Made by a program: the position numbers and the translations under genes. A stretch of DNA of 64,000 nucleotides from Rheinheimera mangrovi (GTDB taxonomy: Bacteria; Pseudomonadota; Gammaproteobacteria; Enterobacterales; Alteromonadaceae): assembly GCF_003990335.1 (NCBI RefSeq), contig NZ_CP034683.1, forward strand, positions 386,501 to 450,500, given 5' to 3'. Shown here one piece after another: positions 27,210-37,374 of the stretch (position 1 is the stretch's first letter; each line of letters begins with the position of its first letter). The notes beneath the pieces were generated by a model. It was given only the letters and a program-made list of their open reading frames with translations. It did no database searches and was not told the DNA's origin.

Positions 27210-27256
27210 ATTTCAGTGCATTACCCTGAGGCCGTTCATCTTTGCATATCATTGAT

Positions 27257-27445
27257 TCAGTAATGCATTGGCAGCCGCATAATCACAAAGGTTAAGGTTC
27301 TATTGCTGGCGTAGTTTCTGATCAGTGTGTCGTAACGGGTAGTAATACCCCTCTCTATATCCTGAAAAACGCCTTCTCCACCAGCTGACAATACCCATAA
27401 AGGAAATAATTCGGCAAAACCGCAACGGCTCTGCGATACAGCTCT
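27257..27445 (-). pseudogene. Remnant of an IS5-type DDE transposase, C-terminal end, frameshifted
   Basis: Reading the minus strand gives ELYRRAVAVLPNYF and LVEKAFF in one frame. A shifted frame then gives QDIERGITTRYDTLIRNY and TLTFVIMRLPMHY before a stop at 27257-27259. The order (V)E..F, then RGIATRYDxLxRN, then a hydrophobic tail, is the typical C-terminus of IS5-family transposases, with the catalytic Glu in VEKAFF. One frame change near 27367-27372 and the absence of the N-terminal part show it is dead. It occupies most of the 395-bp gap 27210-27604; the rest, up to the transporter start, shows nothing I can name. Confidence 0.65.
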
Positions 27446-27604
27446 TTATTTCAGGACTTTTTTATTAAAGTGCGGGCTTTGACGGTTCGGAAAACTGTTA
27501 TTCTACTGGTGCTGAATGTGGTGGTGATGGCGTACTTTGCTGACTGAGAGAGAAGCCGCATTGAGCCTATGCAGAAGCCGGATAATTAAAATGGTAGATC
27601 CACA

Positions 27605-28951
27605 ATGAAGTTCAATATGGCCTATTCATTGTTGCCCTTTATCATAGGGTTGATGATGTTTTCTCAAAACGTGCTGCCTGGTATTTACGCAAAACAATAT
27701 CAAATTCCACTCACTATGATTTCTTTAGTAATAGTTATAGGCCGGCTGACTGATATTGTTACGGATTTAATTGTTGGCTACCTTTCTGACAGAAACTATA
27801 CAAAAGTAGGTAGCCGGTTACCCTTTATTGCAAGTGGTATTCTGCTGACCTGTTTAAGTTACTGGTTTTTATTCACGCCTCAAGAAGGCGTAAGTGTAAG
27901 TTATTTCGCCACCTGGTCTGTTCTTTTTTACTTAGGCGTAACCTTATACGCTATACCTTACGCCGCTCTGGCTGGCGAACTGGCAAAAGATGCTCACCAG
28001 CGTACGTCTTTATATGGTTACAAGTCCATAGGCACCTATTGCGGCATTATTGCTTTTCTGTTTATTCCGTTACTGCCAATGTTTTCATCTACAGCAGTGA
28101 CCATCGAGACTATGAATTTTTCAGCTGTCCTGGCTATAGGTTTGTCAGTGCCTGCTCTTTTTATATTTTTGTACACTTTTGGTGGTGCCGGGAATAAAAA
28201 AATAAATCAAGATGAAAAAAATATACCACCTGTAAGTATCATGGAAGTGTTGAAGGGAATAATTAAAAACCGGCCTTTTTTAATTTTTATGATAGCCCAT
28301 ATTTCGATTAGCCTAGCCTGGGGTTGTTATGCAGGATTAGGTTTTATACTTATGGATTCTTATTTAGGCATAGGAGAATACTATGTTTTCATATTGCTTG
28401 CTTTTACCTTTTCAGCTTTTATTTTCTCTCCGGTTGCGGTGTTTCTTAGTGCCAGATTGGGCAGGAAAATTGCTTTTTGTATAAGTGGTTTATGTATCCT
28501 GTTGACAGTTCCGTTACTTCCATTTGCATTTAATGGGCATTACACCTTAGCCATCATGTTTATTGCGAATATACTTGTTGGTGCTGCCAATGCGATAGGA
28601 TCTGTGACTGCACAATCGCTTGTAACAAATATCTCAGATTATGGTACCTTGAAGTCCCGCAGTGAAAGAAACGCTAGTTATTTTTCGTTTTTTGGAATTG
28701 CCAATAAGGCTGGATATGCAGCTGGTGCGGCCTTGTCTGTTGGCCTGGTCGGATGGTTCGGGTTTAACCCGGTATCAGAACAGCAGGCTCCAAATGTAGC
28801 GGTAGGCTTTGAATTAGCCCTGATCTGGTTGCCAGGCCTGATGGCGCTTATTTCTATTATTGCAATATCTCTTGTGCCTATAAATGAGCGTAGGCATGAC
28901 GTAATAAGTCGCCGACTTGCCAGAATGCGGGCCAGGAATCAAATTGGTTAG
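27605..28951 (+). CDS. MFS transporter, GPH (glycoside-cation symporter) type
   Basis: 448 residues with about twelve hydrophobic helices. GPH hallmarks are the early YAKQYQIPLTMISLVIVIGRLTDIVTDLIVGYLSDR segment (R-x-x-D-x-x-x-D with the following LSDR), SRLPFIASG and YAIPYAALAGELAKDAHQRTSLYGYK. Such carriers move sugars or related solutes with Na+ or H+. The substrate is unknown; no sugar enzymes are adjacent. Codon use is more A/T-rich than in the flanking housekeeping genes, as in the disrupted kinase gene that starts 55 bases downstream, suggesting the two entered together. Confidence 0.85.
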   Translation: MKFNMAYSLLPFIIGLMMFSQNVLPGIYAKQYQIPLTMISLVIVIGRLTDIVTDLIVGYLSDRNYTKVGSRLPFIASGILLTCLSYWFLFTPQEGVSVSYFATWSVLFYLGVTLYAIPYAALAGELAKDAHQRTSLYGYKSIGTYCGIIAFLFIPLLPMFSSTAVTIETMNFSAVLAIGLSVPALFIFLYTFGGAGNKKINQDEKNIPPVSIMEVLKGIIKNRPFLIFMIAHISISLAWGCYAGLGFILMDSYLGIGEYYVFILLAFTFSAFIFSPVAVFLSARLGRKIAFCISGLCILLTVPLLPFAFNGHYTLAIMFIANILVGAANAIGSVTAQSLVTNISDYGTLKSRSERNASYFSFFGIANKAGYAAGAALSVGLVGWFGFNPVSEQQAPNVAVGFELALIWLPGLMALISIIAISLVPINERRHDVISRRLARMRARNQIG

Positions 28952-29005
28952 GCAGTGCAAAAAGATGCAGACTTTAGATGGCACCAGTATGGTATTAGAT
29001 GAAAA

Positions 29006-29196
29006 ATGAAGGATAACTGGCTACAAAGATATACAAAAATGTATGACCTGGACCCTCTTAATTTACAAAATAAATTATCTTCTTCAGAAGAACTTTATTT
29101 CAAAGATGAGGCATTGTCCAAGCTGCATCTCGCCGTTGAAAATACACGCACTACTCATTTCCCGGGCGTTGCTCTGGTCAAAGGGGAAAATGGAGT
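29006..29196 (+). pseudogene. 5' fragment of IS-disrupted giant sensor kinase
   Basis: First 63 codons of a large ATPase-sensor kinase, ending at the insertion point. The peptide runs from MKDNWLQRYTKMY to VALVKGENG, i.e. the start of a P-loop. Codons continue for a few residues into the insertion sequence and stop at 29216-29218. A TGA at 29000-29002 lies directly upstream in frame, so ATG 29006 is the earliest ATG. Joined to the segment from 30429, the frame resumes exactly as GVGKSTLLHHF. Confidence 0.85.
29194..29196. repeat. Target-site duplication AGT (left)
   Basis: The trinucleotide AGT precedes the left IS end TGAATCGCC and is repeated at 30426-30428 right after the IS end GGCGATTCA. 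A 3-bp duplication is normal for the IS3 subgroup. Confidence 0.8.
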
Positions 29197-29214
29197 TGAA
29201 TCGCCACCAATAAA

Positions 29215-30122
29215 CTAGACACTTCCCAGCCGTTCTTGGTAACGGTTTTCATACTCTACCGGTGACAGCAGATTATTGGAACCATGTTTCCGTTTACTGT
29301 TGTAAAACATTTCAATGTAATCAAACACATCACTTCTGGCCTCATCACGCGTCGTGTAGACTTTCCGCTTGATCCGCTCTCGCTTTAACAACTGGAAGAA
29401 GCTTTCTGCCACTGCATTGTCATGACAGTTTCCGCGTCTGCTCATGCTGCCTTGTAAGCCATGAGTTTTCAGGAATGCCTGCCAGTCATGGCTGGTGTAT
29501 TGGCTCCCTTGGTCGGAGTGAACCATCACCTGTTTTTTAGGCTGACGTCGCCACACGGCCATCAGCAATGCGTTCAGCACAATATCTTTGCTGATTTGGG
29601 AATGCATCGACCAGCCAACAACCTTGCGCGAGAACAAATCCACAACCACAGCCAAATACAGCCACCCCTCATGCGTGCGGATGTACGTGATATCAGTTAC
29701 CCATACCTCGTCAGGCACTAACGGATTAAACTGCCGCTGCAAGCGGTTCGGCGTAATGATATGGCTGTCCCCCTTACGTGATCTGGGTTTGCGATATCCA
29801 ACCTGTGCTTTAAGCCCTTCGGATTGCATCAACCGGTATACCCGGTTAATGCCGCAAGACTCGCCGAAATCACGTAAATCAGAATGAATTTTACGGTAGC
29901 CATACACACAACCAGACTCCAGCCAAAACTGTTTTATTAATCCTGTCAGCCGCCGGTTTGCTTTATCGCGTTTCGACAGCGATGCCTTACTCCACGCATA
30001 GTATCCACTGGGATGCACATCCAACATGTTACAAAGCCAGCGCACCGGCCAGCTGTCGCAGTGTTCTTTAATGAAGGCGTATCTTAGTCGGACAGCTTTG
30101 CGAAGTACGCCGCGGCTTTTTT
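29215..30122 (-). CDS. IS3-family transposase OrfB (catalytic part)
   Basis: DDE/rve integrase domain produced as an OrfAB fusion by -1 frameshifting. An ATG-started frame begins at 30045, but the coding phase extends upstream to the slip site at 30117-30123 (reading RKAVRLRYAFIKEHCDSW). Catalytic residues are Asp in VWVTDITYI, Asp in VMVHSDQGSQYTS and Glu in HDNAVAESFFQLLKRE. The N-terminal helix-turn-helix_21 region RRLTGLIKQFWLESGCVYGYRKIH is also present. All key residues are intact, so the enzyme should be functional. Confidence 0.93.
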
Positions 30123-30362
30123 TAGAATGTCGCGCTCTTCGGTGGCTCGCTTCAGCTCTTTTTGCAGTCGCTTAATCTCGGCCTGAGCGTCAGCCAAATC
30201 ATTATGCTGTTGTTTGTCAGGACCGTACTTTTTAATCCAGGCGTACAGGCTGTGCGTGGTGATATCGAGCCGTTTGGCAACATCCGCAACTGAATGGCCG
30301 CGATCAACGACCTGCTTAACTGCTTCGATTCTGAATTCTTCGGGGTAACGTTTACTGCTCAT
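30084..30362 (-). CDS. IS3-family transposase OrfA (DNA-binding part)
   Basis: 92 residues from ATG 30362, preceded by AGAGAGG. The helix-turn-helix lies in FRIEAVKQVVDRGHSVADVAKRLDITTHSLYAWIKKYG, and a leucine-zipper-like coiled coil in DAQAEIKRLQKELKRATEERDILKKAAAYF. A run of seven A on the coding strand (30117-30123), in phase A-AAA-AAA-G, is the expected -1 slip site that fuses OrfA to OrfB. OrfA alone acts as regulator in this family. Confidence 0.92.
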   Translation of the reverse strand: MSSKRYPEEFRIEAVKQVVDRGHSVADVAKRLDITTHSLYAWIKKYGPDKQQHNDLADAQAEIKRLQKELKRATEERDILKKAAAYFAKLSD

Positions 30363-30428
30363 AGGCACCTCTCTTTGAGTTAGTTTATCTAACTGAAAGG
30401 TGTCTAGGAAATTAGTGGCGATTCAAGT

Positions 30429-33400
30429 TGGCAAATCAACGTTGCTTCACCACTTTATAGCCTCCATTAAACATAAAAAGAATTTTGTTGCTTTTGCTAA
30501 AGTCAGCCGCCCCTCAGGTGCTGTTCCCTTTGCCTGCCTGATACAGGCTTTTCGACATGGCATAACAGAGTTTCTGTCCACCCCTGACGGGGAAACAGGT
30601 TATTGGCAGAGGCAGTTTAAACACTTTCCTGAACTGAATAGTGTGCAGGCCCTTGAATGGATCCCTGAACTCGCCCGATTTTGCCAGGCAAATGAAAGTT
30701 CATCAGAGAATCGTTTATACAGTTTTCAGGATGTTGTTTTGGCTTTTATTAAGGCTTTTTCCACTGCGACAGTGGGGCGTCCTTTGCTTGTCGTCTTAGA
30801 TGATATCCAGAACTTGGACGAATCCAGTCAAGTGTTACTCCACACCTTACTGAACACTTCTCAAAAATTATCTTTTGTTCTGGTGTGTACTGTGCGGGCC
30901 GACTCAGTGCTTTGTGAAGCAGTGCAGAATTCATTACGTGACTCACTCTGGTACTCTGAGCAATATCTGGATGCAGAATTGCTTCCTTTTACAGAGAGTC
31001 AGGTTCATCACGTATTGTCAAAAACATTAAACTGCAACCATCCTGATATTGCACAACTCAGTCATATTGTGTTTAAAAAGACAAAAGGTTTCCCGGCACA
31101 AATTAAATTTTTGTTAAACGCTCTCGCACAAAACAATAGTGTGACTCGTGATCTCCATAGTGGGATACTGCTTATTGATAAAGCAAGAGCTGCTGGTTTT
31201 GAATACAGTGATCTTTTTTATAAAGATGTGTTTAATAAGTTATATGATCTTCCAGAGCCTACTCAGAAATTATTAAAATATCTGTCAGTGGTCGATGATG
31301 CTGTTAACAGCGATATGCTACTTGAAATCCTGGGCGTCAAGCATTCGCAGTTTGAAAGTATGATACTGCCTGCACTGCCATTGGATTGGCTGTCTGAATC
31401 TGACTCGCATTACACATATCGACTGAATTTGGTTCGTCTGATTATTCATGCTTCAATTGAACGGCTTGAACATAAAAATATAATACTTCAGGTTGGAAAT
31501 CATTGGCTGTCCAGGGCTTATATCTCTGATGATGAAACACTTATTATCCGGGCACTGCAATATTTAATTCAGGTACCAGAGCTGGTTATACAGGAAAAAG
31601 AACCTGAATTTATTATAACCGCAGCCGTTAATGTGGCGATGAAAGCAAAGGCATCGCATGCTCTCACATTCAGCCAGAATTGTTTTAATCTGGCTCACAC
31701 TCTGCTCACACACTATCCTGTAACCTACGGGATAGTCGCCAACGATATAAAATTAAACCTTGCCGCAGATGCGTTGCAGCGGGGTGAGCTAAACACATGT
31801 CAGCAATGGTTAGATAGCTCAGAGGGGTGTTTTAATTCAATACTACAGAGGGGCCAGGCTAGTTGTATAAAGTTAGAGGCACTGCTTGGTCGCGGCCAAA
31901 TTCATGCTGCATTGGATTTTGGTTTGGGAGAGTTGGAACTATATGGGCTCACATTGTGCAGGCAGGTTAGCGATGAGCAGTGTGACGCGGCGTTTAGTGC
32001 AGTCAGTCTGCGGCTGAGTGAGCGGGATAAAGACTCTTTTCTGCTCGCAGCCCCTTGCTGCGAAACTCAAGTTGAAGTGCAATGCCAGCTGATGGTTTTG
32101 CTGCTTCATCCTGCAGTTGTAGTTTCTCCTAATCTCAGGTTTTTACTTGTTTGCCATCTCCTTGAGTTGAGCCTTCTTTACCGTATGAGTAGTTTTACCT
32201 TAGTTGCCCTGAGTTGGTTTAGTGTGTTGATTGGCCACAGATATCAACAGTATCAACAGGGAAAACAATATTGTCTGCTCGTGAAGTCTTTGCTTGGACA
32301 TCAGCAATTTGCTCAGAATAATGCAAAAGTTTGGTTAGCTTTGAGTCTGCAAAGTTGCTGGAGCAACTCCTTTTATTATTCATTGGATTGTATTGGTAGA
32401 GGGATCGATAAGGCACAAGCAGAAAATGATTTGATATCCGGCACATCCTTATCTTGTCATCGTTTTAGCCTCCTTCATGTGCAAGGCCAGCCTCTGAGCA
32501 CATTGTTATTAGCTTCTGAACCAAGCCTCATTTGCGGACAAAAATTATCAGCATCCGGAATTTCAGATGTGATTATTTTGCAGCAAAACTTTGTACAGGT
32601 TCTTCAGAGCCTCAAGGGCGAAAGGTTTTGTGGTGAGCAGTTTACACAAGCTCTTGCAGCCATCGCTGTCAACAAAACTGTCACCGCCTATGCTGATAAT
32701 GCCGGCTATCCGGCAGTTTCTTTTTACTATTGGTTTTACAAAGGTGTTCTGCATTATTTAGCGACAGAATTTTCAGAAGCCTGCAGTAGTTTTGAAAAGG
32801 CCAGTGATTTAACCTGGATAATGCCCGGGCATGTTTATTTATTTGAACTTGAGTTTTACCATGCGCTTGCTTTAAGTGCGTGTCATCAATCAAATCAGCA
32901 TTCCACACTAACCAAATCCGTATTGCTGTCTTGCATCGAAAAGGTAGGACATTGGGCATCATTAAATCCAGAGACTTTCTCTGATAAAGCGCTGATCCTG
33001 AATGCTGAGTTAAAGAGAGTTGAGGGGGATTTTTTTGCTGCAATGGCGTTGTTTGAGCAGGTGATCAGTAGTAGCAAAGATGGTGATTTCCTGCAATACA
33101 AAGCGCTGGCACATGAACTTGCAGGACGTTTGGCCTTTGAATTCAATCAATTCACCAGTGCGAAAGCACATCTGAACTATGCCTTGCATTACTACAACAA
33201 TTGGGGCTCCAAAGGCAAAGTCAAACAGATACGGGAAAGTTATGTTCATTTACAACCAGAGGCTACCGACCAGACAACCATTCAGCCTGCATCGCCAGCT
33301 TTACAACATTGCGCTTCTGACACAGGTTTTTCCGCTGTTTTAAATTCTATTCAATTCGACAAGGATCCTGAAAATTTACTCAGGGATTTGTTAAAAGCAG

Positions 33401-34962
33401 CACTGGAACATGGCCAAGCCCAACGCTGTGCCTTAGTGAGTGTAGAAAACCCTGTACCTCTGTTATTAATGCGTGGTGACATATCTGAAGGAGAGATCCG
33501 GGTTGATCATATACAGCAGGATATTGATGCTGCGGATTTTCCATTTTCAATATTAGCCGGCACTGTTAAGAGTAAACAACTGCTTCATGTTCGGGATTTG
33601 CATCAGCCTCCTTATGATGTGGATCCCTATCTGCAAGTCTGTCCTTTCGACGCCGCAATTAGTGTTCCTGTGGTATGTCGTGGTGACCTTGTTGGCATAC
33701 TCTATGTTGAGTACAAAGGCCGGCACGACAGCCGTGCTGAAGATCAGACGAGTCTTCTTATTTTTTTGGCAGCGCAAATGTCCGGATGCCTGGAAAATCT
33801 CCGGTTGCAAAAAATTGCTGAAGAGGCTGTCGCCGCTAAAGAGGCCGCTGAAAAATCGCTTAAAGTTTCCGTTGCCTCTCAGGCTTTGAGTGAGGAAATT
33901 GGGCAGATGGGGTGCTGGCGATGGGAGTTTACTGAAAATGTAATACATTGTTCAGAGCAGTACGGTCGTATATTCGGCCTTGAGCCAGGTAGTAAAGTCA
34001 TAAGTTTTGAGACTTTCTGTTCTGTGGTGCATCCGGACGACATAGAGGCGGTCAAGGAAAGTTTATATCAATCAATTGCTCATCAAAAACCTATTCATAC
34101 AGAGTATCGGCTGCTGAAACCGAATGACAGCATTACCCACATTCTGGGGATTGGAAAACCAACTTTAGTAGAGGGCAAACTTTTTGGATTCATTGGACTT
34201 GTGCTTGATATCACTGAACGTAAAGTGTCTGAAGATGCGCTCAGATTAGCCCAAAGTGATCTCGCCAGATATTCGCGTATTAGTACAGTCGGTCAGTTAA
34301 CCTCTTCTATCGCTCATGAAATTAATCAGCCTTTGATGTCTATTGTTGCCAACGCCGGAGCAGGCTTACGCTGGTTGCATCGCAACACGCCGGACTTACA
34401 GCACGTCAGCGCCAGTTTGCAGGCAATAGCGACAGAAGGGCAAAGAGCAGGCGAAATTGTCCAGAGTTTACGGGCTTTAACTAAAAACACCAAAGCAGAA
34501 CTGACGGTACTGGATATACATGATGTGTTGAATCATATTGTGGCTATAGCCCGCAGTGAGATGGCAAGGCGTAAAGTCGCATTGGTGTTGCAGCTGGCTG
34601 CCGAATTGTCCGATATTCTCGGCGATATGGTGCAGTTACAGCAAGTGATGCTGAATCTGGTAATGAATGCCATCGAAGCTATGAGCGAAGTCACAGACAG
34701 GCCCAGAGTATTAACTATCTCTACTTTTACAGAAGATGATCAGACTATTGTTATCCGGGTGGAAGATACAGGCCCAGGCATTAACGATGAGACAAAAGCA
34801 CGGCTGTTTGACGCCTTTTATACGACGAAAAAAGAAGGTATGGGCATGGGGTTGACTATTTGCCGGTCTATCGTCGAAAACCACGGCGGGCGATTGACTG
34901 CAGAGGCCAGACTTCCGCTTGGTACAGTCTTTTCGTTTTCTCTGCCACTGGTCAAACCCTGA
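30429..34962 (+). pseudogene. 3' fragment of IS-disrupted ATPase-TPR-GAF-PAS histidine kinase
   Basis: About 1,510 codons that continue the 5' fragment in frame. Order, numbered from 30400: rest of the P-loop (GKSTLLHHF), Walker B LLVVLDDIQNLD near 130, a long helical TPR-like ATPase regulatory region to about 960, GAF about 985-1135, PAS about 1170-1285 with VHPDDIEAV, HisKA with the phosphoacceptor His1306 in SIAHEINQPL, and HATPase with NAIEAM, EDTGPGI and EGMGMGL. The architecture resembles cyanobacterial-type ATPase-GAF kinases but lacks the Ser/Thr kinase domain. The fragment has a GTG at 30400 inside the IS end, with no ribosome binding site at usable distance, and lacks the first half of Walker A. 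Kinase-region output could survive if expressed. Confidence 0.85.
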
Positions 34963-34988
34963 ATGAACAATGTTAACGGAGAAAAACA

Positions 34989-35609
34989 ATGAGCGGCTTG
35001 GTGATAGTAGTGGAAGATGAAGATCAGGTAAGGTCGGCACTGGTAAGCTTATTGCAATCTGCTGGTTACACAGTGCGTGATTTTGCATCTGGTACAGATT
35101 TTTTGAACAGCACTATGCCAGACACTCCGGCTTGTTTGCTGTTGGATATGCAAATGCCAGACTCCAATGGTATGGACATTATTGAACAACTGGCCAGCAC
35201 ACAGGCCCGAATTCCGGTGATTTTTATTACAGGATACGGTTCTATTCCTCTGAGTGTGCAGGCGATGAAAAAGGGCGCCCGTGAGTTTTTAACCAAACCT
35301 GTTTGCCCTGATGCCTTGCTGGCTGCTGTGGCTGAAGCTTTAACATCCGATCAGGCCAATCTGCAGCATCGTATTGAACAGTGTGAGCTGGCTGCCCGCT
35401 ACAATTTGCTGACTCCCCGTGAGCAGCAGGTGCTGGAGTTTATTATCGGTGGTTTGCTGATCAAACAAATTGCGGCTGAATTAGCGGTCAGCGAAATTAC
35501 CATTAAGGTGCACAAAAAGCAGATCATGAACAAAATGCGCACCAAATCTATAACCGATCTGGTGCGGATCACAGAACGCTTACATATAACTCAGGCCAGA
35601 GGTCGTTAA
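34989..35609 (+). CDS. FixJ-family response regulator (REC + LuxR-type HTH)
   Basis: 206 residues. The receiver has VVEDEDQVR, phosphoacceptor Asp53 in LLLDMQMPDSNG, FITGYGSIPL and the Lys in FLTKPV. The output domain at about 138-195 is a LuxR/GerE helix-turn-helix, LTPREQQVLEFIIGGLLIKQIAAELAVSEITIKVHKKQIMNKM. Its ATG follows the disrupted kinase gene by 26 bases, after GGAG, so it is the partner of that kinase. With the kinase P-loop cut, signalling to this regulator is presumably lost or altered. Its transcription probably depended on the promoter upstream of the kinase. Confidence 0.92.
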   Translation: MSGLVIVVEDEDQVRSALVSLLQSAGYTVRDFASGTDFLNSTMPDTPACLLLDMQMPDSNGMDIIEQLASTQARIPVIFITGYGSIPLSVQAMKKGAREFLTKPVCPDALLAAVAEALTSDQANLQHRIEQCELAARYNLLTPREQQVLEFIIGGLLIKQIAAELAVSEITIKVHKKQIMNKMRTKSITDLVRITERLHITQARGR

Positions 35610-35618
35610 CTACTCTGG

Positions 35619-36203
35619 CTAGTTGGCCTCATGTTCCAGACTGCGCTCTATGCGCTGGTCCGGGATCAGCCAGAGTATGGCGATAGCGATGTAAATAGCT
35701 AAAGCCAGCCACTGTGAGACAAAAGACAACAAAGTGCCTGCCAAATAAAACACCATGGATAAGCGGCCTTTCCAGTCTTTCCCTACTGCATATTTCAGCC
35801 TGGATTGCTCGCCTTGCGACACAATGATCCGGTGTTGCAACATCCAATACGCAAAAGATGTCATCAGCAACACAAAACCATAAAGCGCAACAGGCTGGGC
35901 TGAAAACTGACTTTCTCCCATCCAGGCCGTGGTAAAGGGGATCAAAGATAACCAGAATAACAAATGCAGGTTGGCCCAAAGGATAGAGCCTGTCACTTTG
36001 TCACAAACATAGAGCATATGATGATGATTGTTCCAGTAAATACCTAAGTAGATAAAACTCATCACATAACTAAAAACTACCGGAGCCAGAGGCCATAAAG
36101 CTTCGATGTTATGTCCTGTGGGTATGTGCATTTCCAGCACCATAATAGTGATAATAATGGCGAGTACGCCGTCAAACAGGGTTTCCAGTCTGTTTTTACC
36201 CAT
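35619..36203 (-). CDS. TMEM175-family (DUF1211) putative potassium channel
   Basis: 194 residues with about five to six hydrophobic helices. The opening RLETLFDGVLAIIITIMVLEMHIP corresponds to the TMEM175 signature (F-S/F-D-G-V-x-A-I), and the WNNHHHMLYVCDKVTGSILWANLHLLFWLSLIPFTTAWMGE block is typical. Bacterial members form potassium-permeable channels in the inner membrane. It is convergent with the response regulator gene, ten bases apart, and alone on its strand. Confidence 0.88.
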   Translation of the reverse strand: MGKNRLETLFDGVLAIIITIMVLEMHIPTGHNIEALWPLAPVVFSYVMSFIYLGIYWNNHHHMLYVCDKVTGSILWANLHLLFWLSLIPFTTAWMGESQFSAQPVALYGFVLLMTSFAYWMLQHRIIVSQGEQSRLKYAVGKDWKGRLSMVFYLAGTLLSFVSQWLALAIYIAIAILWLIPDQRIERSLEHEAN

Positions 36204-36400
36204 TCAATCCACCCTTCGCGTATCAGCTCAGTGTTAAGGAATTTCTGCTGTATCACTCTACTGAGTCTGGCAATTAAATGTACCTATACATAGGCATAAT
36301 AGGTGGCTTTGGAGGCGTGCTCTAGTATCAGTGCTGCTGAGCTGGCAGAGGCCAGAACAGCCCCGGATCTGCAATCACCAGATGAATAAGGAATGATCGG

Positions 36401-37222
36401 ATGACAACTATTAGCGCGAAAGACGGTACGAAAATTTTCTACAAAGACTGGGGCTCAGGTCCTGTGGTGGTGTTCAGTCATGGCTGGCCACTAAGCTCTG
36501 ATGCCTGGGAAGATCAGATGTTTTTCCTCGCATCACAGGGATATCGTTGTATCGCCCATGACCGCCGTGGCCATGGCCGCTCGGAGCAGGCATGGGCAGG
36601 CAATGATATGGATACCTATGCCGATGATTTAGCCAGCCTGATTGAGGTTTTGGATTTACAGGATGTCACGCTTGTAGGGCACTCTACTGGTGGTGGCGAA
36701 GTCACCCGTTATGTAGGTCGTCATGGTTCATCACGGATCAAAGGTCTGGTATTAGTTGGCGCTGTGACACCTCAGATGGGCAGATCAGCAAATAACCCGA
36801 ATGGTGTACCTATGGAGGTTTTTGATGGTATCCGTGCTGGTGTTTTGGCCAATCGTCATCAGTTTTTCCGTGATTTGACGGTACCATTTTTTGGTTTTAA
36901 CCGCCCGGACGCTCAAGTCTCCACCGCCTTGCAGGATGTGTTTTGTTATCAGGGCATGTTAGCTGGCTTAAAAAATGTGTACGACTGCATTCAACAGTTT
37001 TCAGAATCAGATTTTACTGAAGATCTGAAAAAGGTCGATGTGCCGGCTTTAGTGATCCACGGCGATGATGATCAGATAGTGCCAGCTGAAACTACGGCGG
37101 TAGCTGCAGCCAGACTGTTGAAAAATGCCACATTAAAGCTTTATCCGGGCGGTTCTCACGGTTTACCTTCAACCAATAAAGACCAGATCAATCAGGATTT
37201 ATTGGCTTTTTTACGTTCTTAA
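36401..37222 (+). CDS. Alpha/beta hydrolase, non-heme chloroperoxidase-like
   Basis: 273 residues of the alpha/beta-hydrolase fold. The oxyanion [14 protein letters not shown] segment, the [10 protein letters not shown] block and the nucleophile elbow GHSTGGGEV give the catalytic Ser. The acid lies in HGDDDQIVP and the His in GGSHGLP. This set matches cofactor-free perhydrolase/chloroperoxidase relatives, usually esterases in vivo. No signal peptide; cytosolic. A strong terminator follows, so it is a single-gene unit. Confidence 0.9.
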   Translation: MTTISAKDGTKIFYKDWGSGPVVVFSHGWPLSSDAWEDQMFFLASQGYRCIAHDRRGHGRSEQAWAGNDMDTYADDLASLIEVLDLQDVTLVGHSTGGGEVTRYVGRHGSSRIKGLVLVGAVTPQMGRSANNPNGVPMEVFDGIRAGVLANRHQFFRDLTVPFFGFNRPDAQVSTALQDVFCYQGMLAGLKNVYDCIQQFSESDFTEDLKKVDVPALVIHGDDDQIVPAETTAVAAARLLKNATLKLYPGGSHGLPSTNKDQINQDLLAFLRS

Positions 37223-37247
37223 CTCATTCAACGCTGAGTGAATAGAG

Positions 37248-37275
37248 AAGGGAGTTTTAATGACTCCCTTGTTTT
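37248..37275 (+). terminator. Intrinsic terminator after the hydrolase gene
   Basis: Stem AAGGGAGT (37248-37255) with ACTCCCTT (37263-37270), loop TTTAATG, followed by GTTTTG. Confidence 0.85.
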
Positions 37276-37291
37276 GCCTCAGTCCAGTCTT

Positions 37292-37305
37292 TATACCTTG
37301 GTATA
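37292..37305. promoter_or_regulatory. Perfect palindrome TATACC-TT-GGTATA upstream of kinase operon
   Basis: 14-bp perfect dyad TATACC/GGTATA with TT centre, about 70 bases before the kinase start at 37375. Related dyads occur at 39413-39424 and 39907-39920, each upstream of another signalling gene. It is a candidate binding site for the FixJ/LuxR-type regulator encoded at 38778. Confidence 0.55.
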
Positions 37306-37374
37306 CTGGTGTTTTGCCGGTGTCTCGCAGATAGTAGACAATCTGTTCAGGCTAATAACAGAGTTAAAAAACGA

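Larger units (their letters stand above)
29197..30425 (-). mobile_element. Intact IS3-family insertion sequence, 1,229 bp
   Basis: Element bounded by inverted ends: the left TGAATCGCCACCAAT and the complement of the right end TGAATCGCCACTAAT, both continuing to CTAGACAC. It begins TG and ends CA. It encodes OrfA and OrfB on the minus strand with a frameshift site between them, and has perfect 3-bp AGT target duplications. Complete ends, intact frames and perfect duplications suggest recent, possibly active insertion. It lies inside the sensor kinase P-loop. Confidence 0.93.

Noticed and set aside
27445..27604. Further transposase sequence upstream of the IS5-like remnant
   Set aside because: No frame gave a transposase-like peptide; the region probably holds the transporter promoter.
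30400..30429. GTG at 30400 as a real start of the kinase 3' fragment
   Set aside because: It lies inside the IS end with no ribosome binding site at proper distance, and the encoded peptide replaces half of a conserved P-loop; the open frame is a by-product of the insertion.
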